Assembly: GCA_900465675.1 (NCBI GenBank)
Contig: UBJR01000013.1
Coordinates: 1-64,000 of the forward strand
Direction of reading: 5' to 3'
Length of the DNA stretch: 64,000 bases
DNA from: Hyphomicrobiales bacterium
GTDB taxonomy: Bacteria > Pseudomonadota > Alphaproteobacteria > Rhizobiales > Rhizobiaceae
Notes under the pieces: generated by a model
What the model was told of the DNA's origin: nothing
Databases searched by the model: none
What the model saw: only the letters and a program-made list of their open reading frames with translations
Made by a program: the position numbers and the translations under genes
Part shown: piece after piece, positions 26,654 to 35,380 of the stretch
How positions within the stretch are numbered: the first letter of the stretch is position 1
How the letters are laid out: every line of letters starts with the position of its first letter

Positions 26654-27672
26654 GCCGCCTCCCGGCTTTCAGCTGCTTCTGCCTCTGCAGAGAGCGCATC
26701 GTAAAGCCGCCGCTCCACCTCCAGCGGCTGCTTCGAAGTCATGATCACGGCCTTGTCGTCCTTTGACAGCGCTGGCGCATAGCGCTCCAGATACCAGCCG
26801 AGATGCTTGCGCGAATGGCGAATGGCAACGTGTTCGCCGTAGAATTCAAGCATCATCCGGTAATGCTCGACGGCGATATCAGCGATCTCCTGTCGCTTCG
26901 GACCGGCAGCACCGGCAATGACGCCCGCATGCCAGGGACGTCCCTGACAGCCACGGCCAAGCATTACCGCATCGGCGCCCGAGCGGCGGAGGATCTCCTC
27001 AGCATCCTCGGGCGTGTTGACATCGCCATTGGCGATCAGCGGCACGGAAATGACATCGCGGACGGCGCGGATCGCATCCCAGTCCGCCTTGCCTTCGTAG
27101 AATTGCATGCGGGTGCGGCCATGGATGGTGATAAGCTGGACGCCGGCATCCTCGGCGCGCTTGGCAATCTCGGGAGCGTTCAGCGAATTCTCGTCCCAGC
27201 CGAGGCGCATCTTCAGCGTGACAGGCACATTGACGGCCTTCACCGTCGCCTCGATCAGTGTGAGAGCATGATCAGGATCGCGCATCAGCGCCGAGCCCGA
27301 ATAACCGCCGATGACCTTCTTTGCCGGGCAGCCCATGTTGATATCGATGATATCGGCACCTGCGTCGGCAGCGACCTTTGCCGCCTCTCCCATCCAGTAG
27401 GCTTCGCGACCGGCAAGCTGCACCATATGCGGCTTGAAACCGGCGGCTTGCAGCCGTGACCAGGATTCGGCGGTGTTGTTGACCAGTTCACGGCTCGCGA
27501 CCATTTCGGTGACGACGAGACCGGCGCCGTATCGCCAGGCCAATTGCCGGAACGGCATATCGGTGACGCCGGACATGGGCGCCAGCGTAACGCGGTTGCG
27601 CACGGAGACATTTCCGATCTGCAAAGGCGCTGCTAGGTTCACTCGATGCAATTGATTATCTTTCAGGCACAC
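26650..27672 (-). CDS. dusB: tRNA-dihydrouridine synthase DusB (NifR3)
   Basis: About 340 residues, an FMN enzyme that reduces uridine to dihydrouridine in the tRNA D-loop. Signatures: APMSGVTDMPFRQLAWRYG, INMGCPAKKVIGGYSGSALM with the catalytic Cys, TIHGRTRMQFYEGKADW, ANGDVNTPEDAEEIL and MLGRGCQGRPW. The start is uncertain: the frame begins at a GTG (27672) without a clear ribosome-binding site, and a TTG or GTG a few codons later is possible. It is first in the operon with ntrBC, and its promoter lies in the 144-bp divergent gap to ispDF. Confidence 0.93.
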   Translation of the reverse strand: MCLKDNQLHRVNLAAPLQIGNVSVRNRVTLAPMSGVTDMPFRQLAWRYGAGLVVTEMVASRELVNNTAESWSRLQAAGFKPHMVQLAGREAYWMGEAAKVAADAGADIIDINMGCPAKKVIGGYSGSALMRDPDHALTLIEATVKAVNVPVTLKMRLGWDENSLNAPEIAKRAEDAGVQLITIHGRTRMQFYEGKADWDAIRAVRDVISVPLIANGDVNTPEDAEEILRRSGADAVMLGRGCQGRPWHAGVIAGAAGPKRQEIADIAVEHYRMMLEFYGEHVAIRHSRKHLGWYLERYAPALSKDDKAVIMTSKQPLEVERRLYDALSAEAEAAESREAA

Positions 27673-27816
27673 AATATTGCTGCACTATTTTTAGCCATAG
27701 ACGAATGGCTTGCCAAGAGGCTTTGGTTAGAATTGATATTTTTCGGGCAGAAGCTGGAAAGCCGGTGGCCGAGCCTATAGAGCACCTGTGTCGCTTTCTG
27801 CTTATTTTAGGGATTT

Positions 27817-29037
27817 ATGGCGCAAATGCATTCGAAGCAACCATTATCGGCCGGGATCGTCGTCGTTGCCGCCGGGCGCGGCGAACGTGCAGGCGCATCC
27901 ACCGAGGGCCCGAAGCAGTACCGGATGATCGGTGGTAAGCCGGTTATTGCCCACACGCTTGAAAACTTCATGACATGGGAACACGCCTCGCAGATCGTCG
28001 TCGTCATTCATCCCGACGACGAGGCGCTGTTCGACAAGGCGCTGCGCCATATCCTCTCGGCAACGCCGATCGTGGCAGTGCATGGCGGCGCAACGCGCCA
28101 GCAGTCGGTCCTGGCGGGTCTGAGACATCTCAAGGACCAGGGCATCACCCACGTGCTGATCCACGATGCGGTGCGGCCGTTCTTCGACCACGTCCTGCTC
28201 GATCGCATTGCCGGCGCGCTGACAGACGGCGCGCCCGCGGTTCTCCCGGCAACACCGGTCGCCGATACGCTGAAGCGCGCCGACAAAGACGGAACGGTTC
28301 TCGAAACCGTGTCGCGTGAGCATCTCTTCGCAGCGCAGACCCCACAGTCCTTCACCTATGATGCCATTCTTGCAGCTCATGAGAAGGCCCATTCCGCGGG
28401 CCGCATCGATTTCACCGACGACGCTTCGATTGCCGAATGGGCCGGAATGCCGGTAACCATCGTGGAAGGATCGGCTGACAACATGAAACTGACCGTCAAA
28501 CGCGATATCGCCCTTGCCGACAACCGGCTGTCGTCGTCCGCCTTACCCGATGTTCGCACCGGCAATGGCTACGACGTCCACCAGCTCGTGCCCGGCGACG
28601 GCGTGACGCTCTGCGGGCTATTCATTCCGCACGACCAGAAGCTCAAGGGCCATTCGGACGCCGATGTCGCGCTGCATGCCTTGACGGACGCGCTGCTTGC
28701 CACCTGCGGCGCCGGCGATATCGGCGATCATTTCCCGCCATCCGACCCGCAGTGGAAGGGTGCCGCCTCGCGGATTTTTCTTGAGCATGCAGCGAAGATC
28801 GTCCGCGACTGCGGCGGCACGATCATGAATGCCGACGTCTCGCTGATCGCCGAAGCGCCGAAGGTCGGCCCTCACCGCGATCAGATGCGCGCCAATCTGG
28901 CCGAATTCCTCGGTATCTCGATCGGCCGCTGCTCGGTCAAGGCGACCACCAACGAAACGATCGGCTTCGTCGGCCGCCGTGAAGGTATCGCGGCAATCGC
29001 CACGGCCACGGTCGTCTTCCGCGGCACGAAGGAGTGA
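27817..29037 (+). CDS. ispDF: Bifunctional IspDF (MEP isoprenoid pathway)
   Basis: 406 residues, a fusion typical of alphaproteobacteria. The IspD part (about 1-235) has GIVVVAAGRGERAG and HDAVRPFF; it makes CDP-methylerythritol. The IspF part (about 245-406) has GNGYDVHQL, the zinc-binding HSDADVALHALTDALLA and the C-terminal KATTNETIGFVGRREGIAAIA; it forms the cyclodiphosphate. Another Met is present at codon 4. It is transcribed divergently from dusB and runs into the CinA-type gene. Confidence 0.97.
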   Translation: MAQMHSKQPLSAGIVVVAAGRGERAGASTEGPKQYRMIGGKPVIAHTLENFMTWEHASQIVVVIHPDDEALFDKALRHILSATPIVAVHGGATRQQSVLAGLRHLKDQGITHVLIHDAVRPFFDHVLLDRIAGALTDGAPAVLPATPVADTLKRADKDGTVLETVSREHLFAAQTPQSFTYDAILAAHEKAHSAGRIDFTDDASIAEWAGMPVTIVEGSADNMKLTVKRDIALADNRLSSSALPDVRTGNGYDVHQLVPGDGVTLCGLFIPHDQKLKGHSDADVALHALTDALLATCGAGDIGDHFPPSDPQWKGAASRIFLEHAAKIVRDCGGTIMNADVSLIAEAPKVGPHRDQMRANLAEFLGISIGRCSVKATTNETIGFVGRREGIAAIATATVVFRGTKE

Positions 29038-29039
29038 CG

Positions 29040-29528
29040 ATGTTTCCGGCTGATATCCTTGCTCTCGCAGAAAAGATCATCCGGGAGTTTTCCGCCGCCG
29101 GCCTGATGGTCTCGACGGCCGAGTCCTGCACGGGCGGATTGATCGCCAGCGCCCTGACCGAGATTTCAGGCTCCTCGGCGGTCGTCGATCGTGGCTTTGT
29201 GACCTATACGAATACCGCCAAGATGGAGATGCTCGGCGTTCACGAAGAGACGCTGGCCCGTTTCGGCGCGGTCTCGGAGGAGACGGCAAGGCAGATGGTG
29301 CATGGCGCCCTCTTCCGCTCGCGCGCCGCTGTGGCGGTTGCCGTTACCGGCATTGCCGGACCCGGCGGCGGCTCGCCGGAGAAGCCTGTCGGTCTCGTGC
29401 ATCTCGCAGCCAAATCGCGGCGCGGCGAACTCGTCCACCGCAAGATGCTCTATGGCGATATCGGCCGCGACAAGGTTCGGCTCGCGACCGTTGCGACAGC
29501 ACTGGAAATGCTGCTGTCGCTGAAGTAG
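29040..29528 (+). CDS. pncC: CinA C-terminal-domain amidase (PncC-like)
   Basis: 162 residues, matching the stand-alone C-terminal domain of CinA, which deamidates nicotinamide mononucleotide in pyridine-nucleotide salvage. Signatures: STAESCTGGLIASALTEISGSSAVVDRGFVTYTN and TGIAGPGGGSPEKPVGLV. A GTG at 29034 would overlap the ispDF stop; the ATG at 29040 is preferred because AAGGAG ends 5 bases before it. Only 2 bp separate it from ispDF, so the two are coupled. Confidence 0.9.
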   Translation: MFPADILALAEKIIREFSAAGLMVSTAESCTGGLIASALTEISGSSAVVDRGFVTYTNTAKMEMLGVHEETLARFGAVSEETARQMVHGALFRSRAAVAVAVTGIAGPGGGSPEKPVGLVHLAAKSRRGELVHRKMLYGDIGRDKVRLATVATALEMLLSLK

Positions 29529-29603
29529 CATGCCGGAACAAAAGTCTTCCGCTACCGTTCCTGCCGCGTTGCCGGCCAATGCCGGTTTTGAAGGATTGTT
29601 CCC

Positions 29604-29909
29604 ATGCGATACTTAGCCGTCTTCGGCGTTGCATTGAGCCTCGGCTGCATTTCCGCCGCGGAAGCACCGTCCAATTACCAGACCTATACCGGCATCCGTG
29701 TCGATTCCGATCCGGTGCTGCTGGCGCGTTACGACCGCGCCCTCTCCTATTGCGAGCGGGAATCGGTGTCGTGGCGCGGTTCGCCCGACACGCGCAGCCT
29801 GCGCTACAATACCGCGCTGAGGAACTGCCTCTACCGACGCAGCTTTGTCGATCGCGGCTACTATGCCTATCCGGCAACGCAGGTCTTCGACCACTTCCTC
29901 GACCGCTAA
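29604..29909 (+). CDS. Small secreted protein of unknown function
   Basis: 101 residues. The N-terminus MRYLAVFGVALSLGCISAAEA is a plausible signal peptide. The mature part has two cysteines (LSYCER and LRNCLYR) and many Tyr/Arg residues, suggesting a small periplasmic protein, perhaps with a disulfide. The LGC triplet resembles but does not fit a strict lipobox. The stop is 2 bp from the convergent RatA-family gene. I do not recognise a family. Confidence 0.6.
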   Translation: MRYLAVFGVALSLGCISAAEAPSNYQTYTGIRVDSDPVLLARYDRALSYCERESVSWRGSPDTRSLRYNTALRNCLYRRSFVDRGYYAYPATQVFDHFLDR

Positions 29910-29911
29910 GC

Positions 29912-30358
29912 TCAGCTGCTGTAGATCGCCGTCGCGCGTTTTTCGAAGGCTTCCGTGAACATGCGGAACGCCCTGTCGAACATCGTCCCCATGAGCGCGC
30001 CGAGGATGCGGCTCTTGAACTCGTAGTCGATGAAGAAATTCACGGTCGAGCCGTTGGCGGCGCCGGTGAAGCTCCAGCGGTTGTCGAGATACTTGAATGG
30101 GCCATCGATATATTTGACGTCGATGACGTGCTCGGCCTTGTTGAGCAGCACCTGGGTCGTGAAGGTTTCGCGGATCGCCTTGTAGCCGACCGTCATGTCA
30201 GCCACGAGCAGGATCTTGCCATCGCGCTCCTTGCGGCTACGCACGGTCAGTGCCTCGCAGAGCGGCAGGAATTCCGGATAGCGTTCGACATCGGCAACGA
30301 GGTCGAACATCTGCTCGGCACTATGGGGAACGGGGCGATGCGTTTCGAATTGCGGCAT
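29912..30358 (-). CDS. RatA/COQ10-family START-like protein
   Basis: 148 residues, of the family that includes mitochondrial COQ10 (ubiquinone binding) and E. coli RatA. Typical segments: FETHRPVPHSAEQMFDLVADVERYPEFLPLCEAL, DGPFKYLDNRWSF and FFIDYEFKSRILGALMGTMF. In alphaproteobacteria a ubiquinone-chaperone role is more likely than a toxin role. It lies 9 bp after the P-loop kinase gene in the same direction. Confidence 0.88.
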   Translation of the reverse strand: MPQFETHRPVPHSAEQMFDLVADVERYPEFLPLCEALTVRSRKERDGKILLVADMTVGYKAIRETFTTQVLLNKAEHVIDVKYIDGPFKYLDNRWSFTGAANGSTVNFFIDYEFKSRILGALMGTMFDRAFRMFTEAFEKRATAIYSS

Positions 30359-30367
30359 GAAGGGCAG

Positions 30368-30940
30368 TTAAGCGGGCGCATCGAGAAGATCAAGAAGGCG
30401 GCTCACCTCTCGCCGGCTTTTCAGCTGGAAAACCGGGACATCGGGGCCGTAGCGATCGATACCGGCGATGACGAGCGGTGCGAACCGCCGCTCGAACGTC
30501 CAGATGTAGGTCAGGAACTCGCGATCCGGCAGCTGTTCCCGGCATCCGGGCGCCATATCCGGCCGCGTCTTGCCGAGATGAAAGAAAGCGCGCTTGCAGA
30601 TGCCCCACAGGCAAAGCCAGCGCGGCATGCGCACCCAGAGGATCAGTTGCGTGCGCGGGACGCGGATATCGAAGGTCGATGGGCCGGTTCCGTCCATCAG
30701 CCACCCTTCGCTGTTGACGGTATTGGTGATCAATTGCCGTTCCTCGGCTTTCTGACGCTTCACCCAGCCCGGCAGCCAGAAGAATTCCCTGTCCATGGAG
30801 ATATGGGTGAGACCGAGCCTGGCGGAGAGCTTTCGCGACAGCGTGCTCTTGCCGCCCCCGGAGCAGCCGATGACCATGATCCGGGAGGACCGTCGCGCGA
30901 GGCGGACGGCTTCACCGATATCGTCGATATAAGCAGGCAT
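30368..30940 (-). CDS. P-loop kinase-like protein (adenylate-kinase/FlaR-type)
   Basis: 190 residues with a Walker A VIGCSGGGKSTLSRKL near residue 22, then GLTHISMDREFFWLPGW, a pattern seen in FlaR-like and adenylate-kinase-like P-loop proteins of unknown substrate. The ATG at 30940 (MPAYIDDIGEAV) is preferred to the frame opening at 31003, which would run through the lipA terminator. It probably forms a unit with the RatA-family gene downstream. Confidence 0.72.
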   Translation of the reverse strand: MPAYIDDIGEAVRLARRSSRIMVIGCSGGGKSTLSRKLSARLGLTHISMDREFFWLPGWVKRQKAEERQLITNTVNSEGWLMDGTGPSTFDIRVPRTQLILWVRMPRWLCLWGICKRAFFHLGKTRPDMAPGCREQLPDREFLTYIWTFERRFAPLVIAGIDRYGPDVPVFQLKSRREVSRLLDLLDAPA

Positions 30941-30960
30941 CGCGTCTCTCGCTCGCAAAC

Positions 30961-30991
30961 AAAAAGCCGCGGCGAAAATCGCCGCGGCTTT
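30961..30991 (-). terminator. Rho-independent terminator after lipA
   Basis: A strong hairpin: AGCCGCGGCGA at 30965-30975 pairs with TCGCCGCGGCT at 30979-30989 around an AAA loop. On the - strand it is followed by a run of five T (complement of 30961-30965). It sits 22 bp downstream of the lipA stop and just upstream of the kinase start, so it should separate the two units. Confidence 0.85.
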
Positions 30992-31012
30992 CAGAAAATG
31001 CAAGCAGGGATT

Positions 31013-31984
31013 TTATTCTACGGCGATCAGCGTCTTCTTTTCGCGCGCAGCTTTCAGACGGGCGAAGTCGTCGCCGGCGTGATGCGAGGAGCGCGTCAGC
31101 GGGCTGGAGGCGACCATCAGGAAGCCCTTGGTATAGGCGACAGTCTCGTAGGACTTGAATTCTTCCGGCGTGACGAAGCTCATGACGGCATGGTGCTTCT
31201 TGGTCGGCTGCAGGTACTGGCCGATCGTCAGGAAGTCGACGTCGGCGGTGCGCAGGTCGTCCATCAGCTGGAGAACTTCATTCCGTTCTTCGCCGAGACC
31301 GACCATGATCCCTGATTTGGTGAACATCGTCGGATCCAGTTCCTTCACGCGCTGCAGCAGGCGAATGGAGTGGAAATAGCGGGCGCCGGGGCGAACCGTC
31401 AGATAGTTGCCCGGGACGGTCTCCATGTTGTGATTGAAGACGTCAGGCTTGGCGGCAACGACACGCTCCAGAGCACCCGGCTTCTTCAGAAAGTCAGGCG
31501 TCAGGATCTCGATCGTCGTCTGAGGAGACGCGGCGCGGATGGCCCAGATCACCTTTTCGAAATGCTCGGCGCCGCCATCGGCCAGATCGTCACGATCGAC
31601 CGAGGTGATGACGACGTGCGAAAGGCCCATCTGCTTGACGGCCTTGGCGACATTCTCGGGCTCGGCCATATCCAGCGCGTTCGGCTTGCCTGTCGAGACA
31701 TTGCAGAAGGCGCAGGCGCGGGTACAGATCTCGCCCATGATCATGAAGGTTGCGTGCTTCTTGTCCCAGCACTCGCCGATATTCGGGCAGCCGGCTTCCT
31801 CGCAGACGGTGACGAGCTTGTGCTCCTTCACGATCGAGCGAGTCTCGGAATAACCCTTCGACGTCGGCGCCTTGACGCGGATCCAGTCCGGCTTGCGCAG
31901 CACTTCCTGGTCCGGCCGGTGGGCCTTTTCGGGATGGCGCACGCGCTTTACATCGGGATTGATCGTGTCGAGGATAGTGACCAT
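31013..31984 (-). CDS. lipA: Lipoyl synthase LipA (radical SAM)
   Basis: 323 residues. It inserts two sulfurs into protein-bound octanoyl groups to form lipoyl cofactors. The auxiliary-cluster cysteines CEEAGCPNIGEC and the radical-SAM CTRACAFC motif are intact, and the C-terminal SSPLTRSSHHAG segment holds the RSSYHA-type serine motif. The ATG at 31984 (MVTILDTINPDVKR) is preferred over one at 32011. It follows the PDH genes, whose E2 and E1-beta need lipoylation. Confidence 0.96.
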   Translation of the reverse strand: MVTILDTINPDVKRVRHPEKAHRPDQEVLRKPDWIRVKAPTSKGYSETRSIVKEHKLVTVCEEAGCPNIGECWDKKHATFMIMGEICTRACAFCNVSTGKPNALDMAEPENVAKAVKQMGLSHVVITSVDRDDLADGGAEHFEKVIWAIRAASPQTTIEILTPDFLKKPGALERVVAAKPDVFNHNMETVPGNYLTVRPGARYFHSIRLLQRVKELDPTMFTKSGIMVGLGEERNEVLQLMDDLRTADVDFLTIGQYLQPTKKHHAVMSFVTPEEFKSYETVAYTKGFLMVASSPLTRSSHHAGDDFARLKAAREKKTLIAVE

Positions 31985-32077
31985 TGCAGTTTCAACTTTC
32001 CGCCGCCCCATGCGGCTTCATCATCAGTCTGCACATAAGTGTTTTACTCATATCTTACAATCGAGCCGTCATGTGCA

Positions 32078-32326
32078 TCATCGCCGGACGAGCCGGGCGA
32101 GAAAAATCAGCAGGCAAGCGCCCAGGAAGCCGGTGACGAAGTAGCCGAGCCGCCCGCCGGCTACTTCGATATGGAATTGCGCCAGGATGGCGGTGGCGAC
32201 GACGGAGCCGACGATGCCGAGCACGATGTTCAGCAGAATGCCGTACCGTGCCTCCATCAGCTTGCCTGCGAGCCAGCCGGCAAAACCGCCGATGATGATT
32301 GCTGCTATCCAGCCGACGCCTTCCAT
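32078..32326 (-). CDS. GlsB/YeaQ/YmgE-family small membrane protein
   Basis: 82 residues. It contains WIAAIIIGGFAGWLAGKLMEARYGILLNIVLGIVGSVVATAIL and ends LLIFLARLVRR: the three-helix, glycine-rich pattern of the transglycosylase-associated/GlsB family, often stress-induced. It lies 15 bp after a second member of the same family, a tandem paralogous pair between lpdA and lipA. Confidence 0.85.
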   Translation of the reverse strand: MEGVGWIAAIIIGGFAGWLAGKLMEARYGILLNIVLGIVGSVVATAILAQFHIEVAGGRLGYFVTGFLGACLLIFLARLVRR

Positions 32327-32341
32327 ATGAACCCTTTTTCC

Positions 32342-32599
32342 CTAGGCTATCACCCTTGCGATCAGCACCACGATGATGGCGCCGACCGTGGCGTGAATGA
32401 TCTGCACCACCAACGCATTTTCAATGCCGAGCGAGATGCCAAGTGCATTGAACAGAAACCCGCCCACGAAGGCGCCGATGACGCCGCTCAGCAGGCATCG
32501 TATCAGCCCGCCCCCACCGACCACGAGGCTTGCCAGAAAACCGGCGACAAGCCCGATCAGCAGAAAGATGAGCAATGCCTGCGTACTCATTGACATCAT
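32342..32599 (-). CDS. GlsB/YeaQ/YmgE-family small membrane protein (paralogue)
   Basis: 85 residues with LLIFLLIGLVAGFLASLVVGGGGLIRCLLSGVIGAFVGGFLF and a hydrophobic C-terminal helix. Same family as the next gene downstream but clearly diverged. Another Met at codon 4 could be the start. It begins 74 bp after lpdA. Function unknown beyond a membrane/stress association known for the family. Confidence 0.83.
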   Translation of the reverse strand: MMSMSTQALLIFLLIGLVAGFLASLVVGGGGLIRCLLSGVIGAFVGGFLFNALGISLGIENALVVQIIHATVGAIIVVLIARVIA

Positions 32600-32673
32600 G
32601 ATTTCCTTTCGTTTTTCCCTCTTTCAGGAATGGCCTCTGCCATCCTCAAGAAAGAGGGCGGAAACGGAAATTA

Positions 32674-34122
32674 TCAAGCGTTCAGCACTCGTCCGTAAGC
32701 GTCGAGCACGGCTTCCTTCATCGATTCCGAAACGGTCGGATGCGGGAAGATCGTGTGCATCAGTTCTTCTTCGGTCGTCTCCAGGTTCATGGCGACGACG
32801 AAGCCCTGGATAAGCTCGGTGACTTCGGCGCCGACCATGTGGGCGCCGAGCAGTTCACCGGTCTTCTTGTCGAAGATCACCTTTACCATGCCCTGGTCTT
32901 CGCCGAGCGCGATCGCCTTGCCGTTGGCGACGAAGGAGAAGCGGCCGACGCGGATATCGCGCCCTTGCTCCTTGGCCTTGGCTTCGGTAAGGCCGACCGA
33001 GGCGACCTGCGGGTTGCAGTAAGTGCAGCCCGGAACCTTGCTCTTGTCGGTCGGATGAACGTTCGGCAGGCCGGCGATCTTCTCGATGCAGACGACGCCT
33101 TCATGCTCAGCCTTGTGGGCGAGCATCGGCGGGCCGGCGACGTCGCCGATCGCGTAGATGCCGGGGATATTGGTCTTGCCGTAGCCGTCGATGACGACGC
33201 AGCCGCGATCGGTCTTGACGCCGAGCGCCTCGAGGCCGAGGTTCTCGATATTGCCCTGAACGCCGACGGCGGAGATCATGCGATCGGCGGTGATCTGCTG
33301 CACCTTGCCGTCAGCCGTCTCGACATGCGCGGTGACGCTGTCTGCCGATTTCTCGACCTTGGTGATCTTGGCACTGGTGAAAATCTTCAGGCCGCGCTTT
33401 TCCAGCTGCTTGCGGGCGATCGCGGTGATCTCGGCATCTTCGACCGGCATGATGGTCGGCATGACTTCGACGACGGTGACGTCAACGCCCATCGAGCGGT
33501 AGAAGCTGGCGAACTCGATGCCGATAGCGCCCGAGCCCATGACGATCAGCGACTTCGGCAGAACATCCGGCTTCAGCGCTTCGAAATAGGTCCAGATCAG
33601 CTTGCCATCGGGCTCGATTCCGGGCAGCGCGCGCGGGCGTGCGCCGGTGGCGATGATGATGTGCTTGGCAGTGTAGGTGCCGCCCTCGGCCTTGATGTTC
33701 TTCGGCAGCGGATGCTGCGGCTCGACAACCGGCTTCGACGACTTGGAGACGGTGATCTCGCCGGGCTTGGTGATCTTCGCCTCGCCCCAGATGACATCGA
33801 CCTTGTTCTTCTTCATCAGGAAGCCAACGCCGGCATTCAGGCGGCCGGAGACGGCGCGCGAGCGGGCGACGACAGCCTTGGTGTCGGCCTTGACCGAACC
33901 TTCGAGAACCAGGCCGTAATCCTTCAGGTGGTTCGAATGATCGAGGATTTCGGCGGAGCGCAGCAGCGCCTTGGTCGGAATGCAGCCCCAGTTCAGGCAG
34001 ATGCCGCCCAGATGCTCGCGCTCGACGATCGCGACCTTCAGACCGAGCTGACCGGCGCGCACCGCGGCGACATAGCCGCCCGGACCCGAACCGATGATGA
34101 TGACGTCGTAATTCTCAGCCAT
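32674..34122 (-). CDS. lpdA: Dihydrolipoyl dehydrogenase (E3)
   Basis: 482 residues. It reoxidises dihydrolipoyl groups with NAD+. FAD motif IIGSGPGGYVAAVRAGQLG, redox-active C42 and C47 in GGICLNWGCIPTKALL, NAD-binding VMGSGAIGIEFASFY and the C-terminal HPTVSE with the catalytic His. No lipoyl domain is fused to it. It lies 13 bp after a GNAT gene, in the same direction as pdhABC, so it is the E3 of that complex. Confidence 0.96.
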   Translation of the reverse strand: MAENYDVIIIGSGPGGYVAAVRAGQLGLKVAIVEREHLGGICLNWGCIPTKALLRSAEILDHSNHLKDYGLVLEGSVKADTKAVVARSRAVSGRLNAGVGFLMKKNKVDVIWGEAKITKPGEITVSKSSKPVVEPQHPLPKNIKAEGGTYTAKHIIIATGARPRALPGIEPDGKLIWTYFEALKPDVLPKSLIVMGSGAIGIEFASFYRSMGVDVTVVEVMPTIMPVEDAEITAIARKQLEKRGLKIFTSAKITKVEKSADSVTAHVETADGKVQQITADRMISAVGVQGNIENLGLEALGVKTDRGCVVIDGYGKTNIPGIYAIGDVAGPPMLAHKAEHEGVVCIEKIAGLPNVHPTDKSKVPGCTYCNPQVASVGLTEAKAKEQGRDIRVGRFSFVANGKAIALGEDQGMVKVIFDKKTGELLGAHMVGAEVTELIQGFVVAMNLETTEEELMHTIFPHPTVSESMKEAVLDAYGRVLNA

Positions 34123-34135
34123 GTTTCCTGCCTTT

Positions 34136-34723
34136 TTATCCGGCGAGGCGGGTCAAAAGCACCCACTCGTGTTTCTTGCTGCTCTCGAAAATCGGCACGG
34201 CATCCGCGCGATCCGCTTCCGAGAAACCATTCTTCTTGTACAGCGCCAGCGCTGCCTCATTGTCGCTCGATGTGATCAGGCTGACCGGCAAGCCATTTGC
34301 CTTGTCGATCTGATCGCCGAGCAGTTTCATTCCAATGCCGATGCCGCGCAGATGGCGGTAGACGGCCAGCGTACCGATGAACCAGCCGCCGGCGACCGTC
34401 TTCTGCATGGTGATCACAGGCACCAGCGCCGGACGATCCGTTTCGATGGCGCTGATGCCAGCGCCCAGTTCGTAACCCACCGCCGCTCCGGCGATTTCGC
34501 CATAGGCTTCGGCGACAACAGCATTCTGCCAGCTGCCCCACTCGCCATCCCGGCTCATCTTCAGCCGGCCCTGCTCGAGAGGCGTATCGACCTTGCCGCC
34601 GGAGACCTCGGAAAACCAAAGCCAGGAGGCGAAACCGTGAGAGCCGATATCGACGAGGATCGCGAGTTCTGCCGCATCCCGCCGTTCCGCCGGCCGCAGC
34701 GCGGCGAAGGTGCCCACGGTCAA
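34136..34723 (-). CDS. GNAT-family N-acetyltransferase
   Basis: 195 residues. The acetyl-CoA-binding motif A (YRHLRGIGIGMKLLGDQIDKA) and the motif B region (ITSSDNEAALALYKKNGFSEADR) are clear. The substrate is unknown. It overlaps the SGNH hydrolase gene by 4 bp and lies between pdhC and lpdA, so it is expressed with the PDH genes; a functional link is not shown by the sequence. Confidence 0.85.
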   Translation of the reverse strand: MTVGTFAALRPAERRDAAELAILVDIGSHGFASWLWFSEVSGGKVDTPLEQGRLKMSRDGEWGSWQNAVVAEAYGEIAGAAVGYELGAGISAIETDRPALVPVITMQKTVAGGWFIGTLAVYRHLRGIGIGMKLLGDQIDKANGLPVSLITSSDNEAALALYKKNGFSEADRADAVPIFESSKKHEWVLLTRLAG

Positions 34724-35361
34724 ACTCCCAGCATCATCCGGACAACCGATTCCAGACCGCGCCCGAGAGCGCGGGTATTTTCCGCATCGAGATGCACGCC
34801 ATCGAGCGGCGTGGTTTTCGCAACCGAACTGCCGTCGAAGAAACCGCAGCCAAGTTCATCAGCAAGATCGCGATAGAGGGTCGCGAGCTTTGCAGACTCC
34901 TCGACACCACCGGCAAAGGACGCGGCAAACGGCGCGTTCGCCGTCTCGCACAGAACCGGCGGCGCGACGATCAGGATATCCGGCCCGTCGAATTCGAAGG
35001 GCCAGGCATGATTGCGGATCAGCCGCACCAGCCGGGCGATGCCCTGGCAGGCGGCAAAGGCCGAACCCGCCACGACAGGCTTCATGTCGTTGGTGCCGAG
35101 CAGCAGGATGACGAGATCGAGCGGTGCATGCGTTTGCAGGATGGTCGGCATCACACGGGCACCGTTGCGGTCGCAATCGGCCAGATGGTCGTCGAAGGCG
35201 GTGGTCCGGCCGTTCAAGCCTTCAGCAATGACGCGCGTGCCGTTGCCGAGCGCTGCCTGCAGCACGCTCGGCCAACGATCCTCGTAGGCATGACGGCCGA
35301 TTGTCTCGGCGCTGTAGCCCCAGGTCAGCGAGTCACCATAGCAAAGAACGGTCTTCGTCAT
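34720..35361 (-). CDS. SGNH/GDSL-type hydrolase (arylesterase-like)
   Basis: 213 residues with block I YGDSLTWGY (catalytic Ser), block III LGTNDMK and the C-terminal block V DGVHLDAEN (Asp and His). This family includes esterases and lipases acting on aryl or acyl esters. No signal peptide is seen. It starts 19 bp after pdhC and overlaps the GNAT gene by 4 bp. Confidence 0.9.
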   Translation of the reverse strand: MTKTVLCYGDSLTWGYSAETIGRHAYEDRWPSVLQAALGNGTRVIAEGLNGRTTAFDDHLADCDRNGARVMPTILQTHAPLDLVILLLGTNDMKPVVAGSAFAACQGIARLVRLIRNHAWPFEFDGPDILIVAPPVLCETANAPFAASFAGGVEESAKLATLYRDLADELGCGFFDGSSVAKTTPLDGVHLDAENTRALGRGLESVVRMMLGV

Positions 35362-35380
35362 TTCCGCCTCCGCTCAATGC

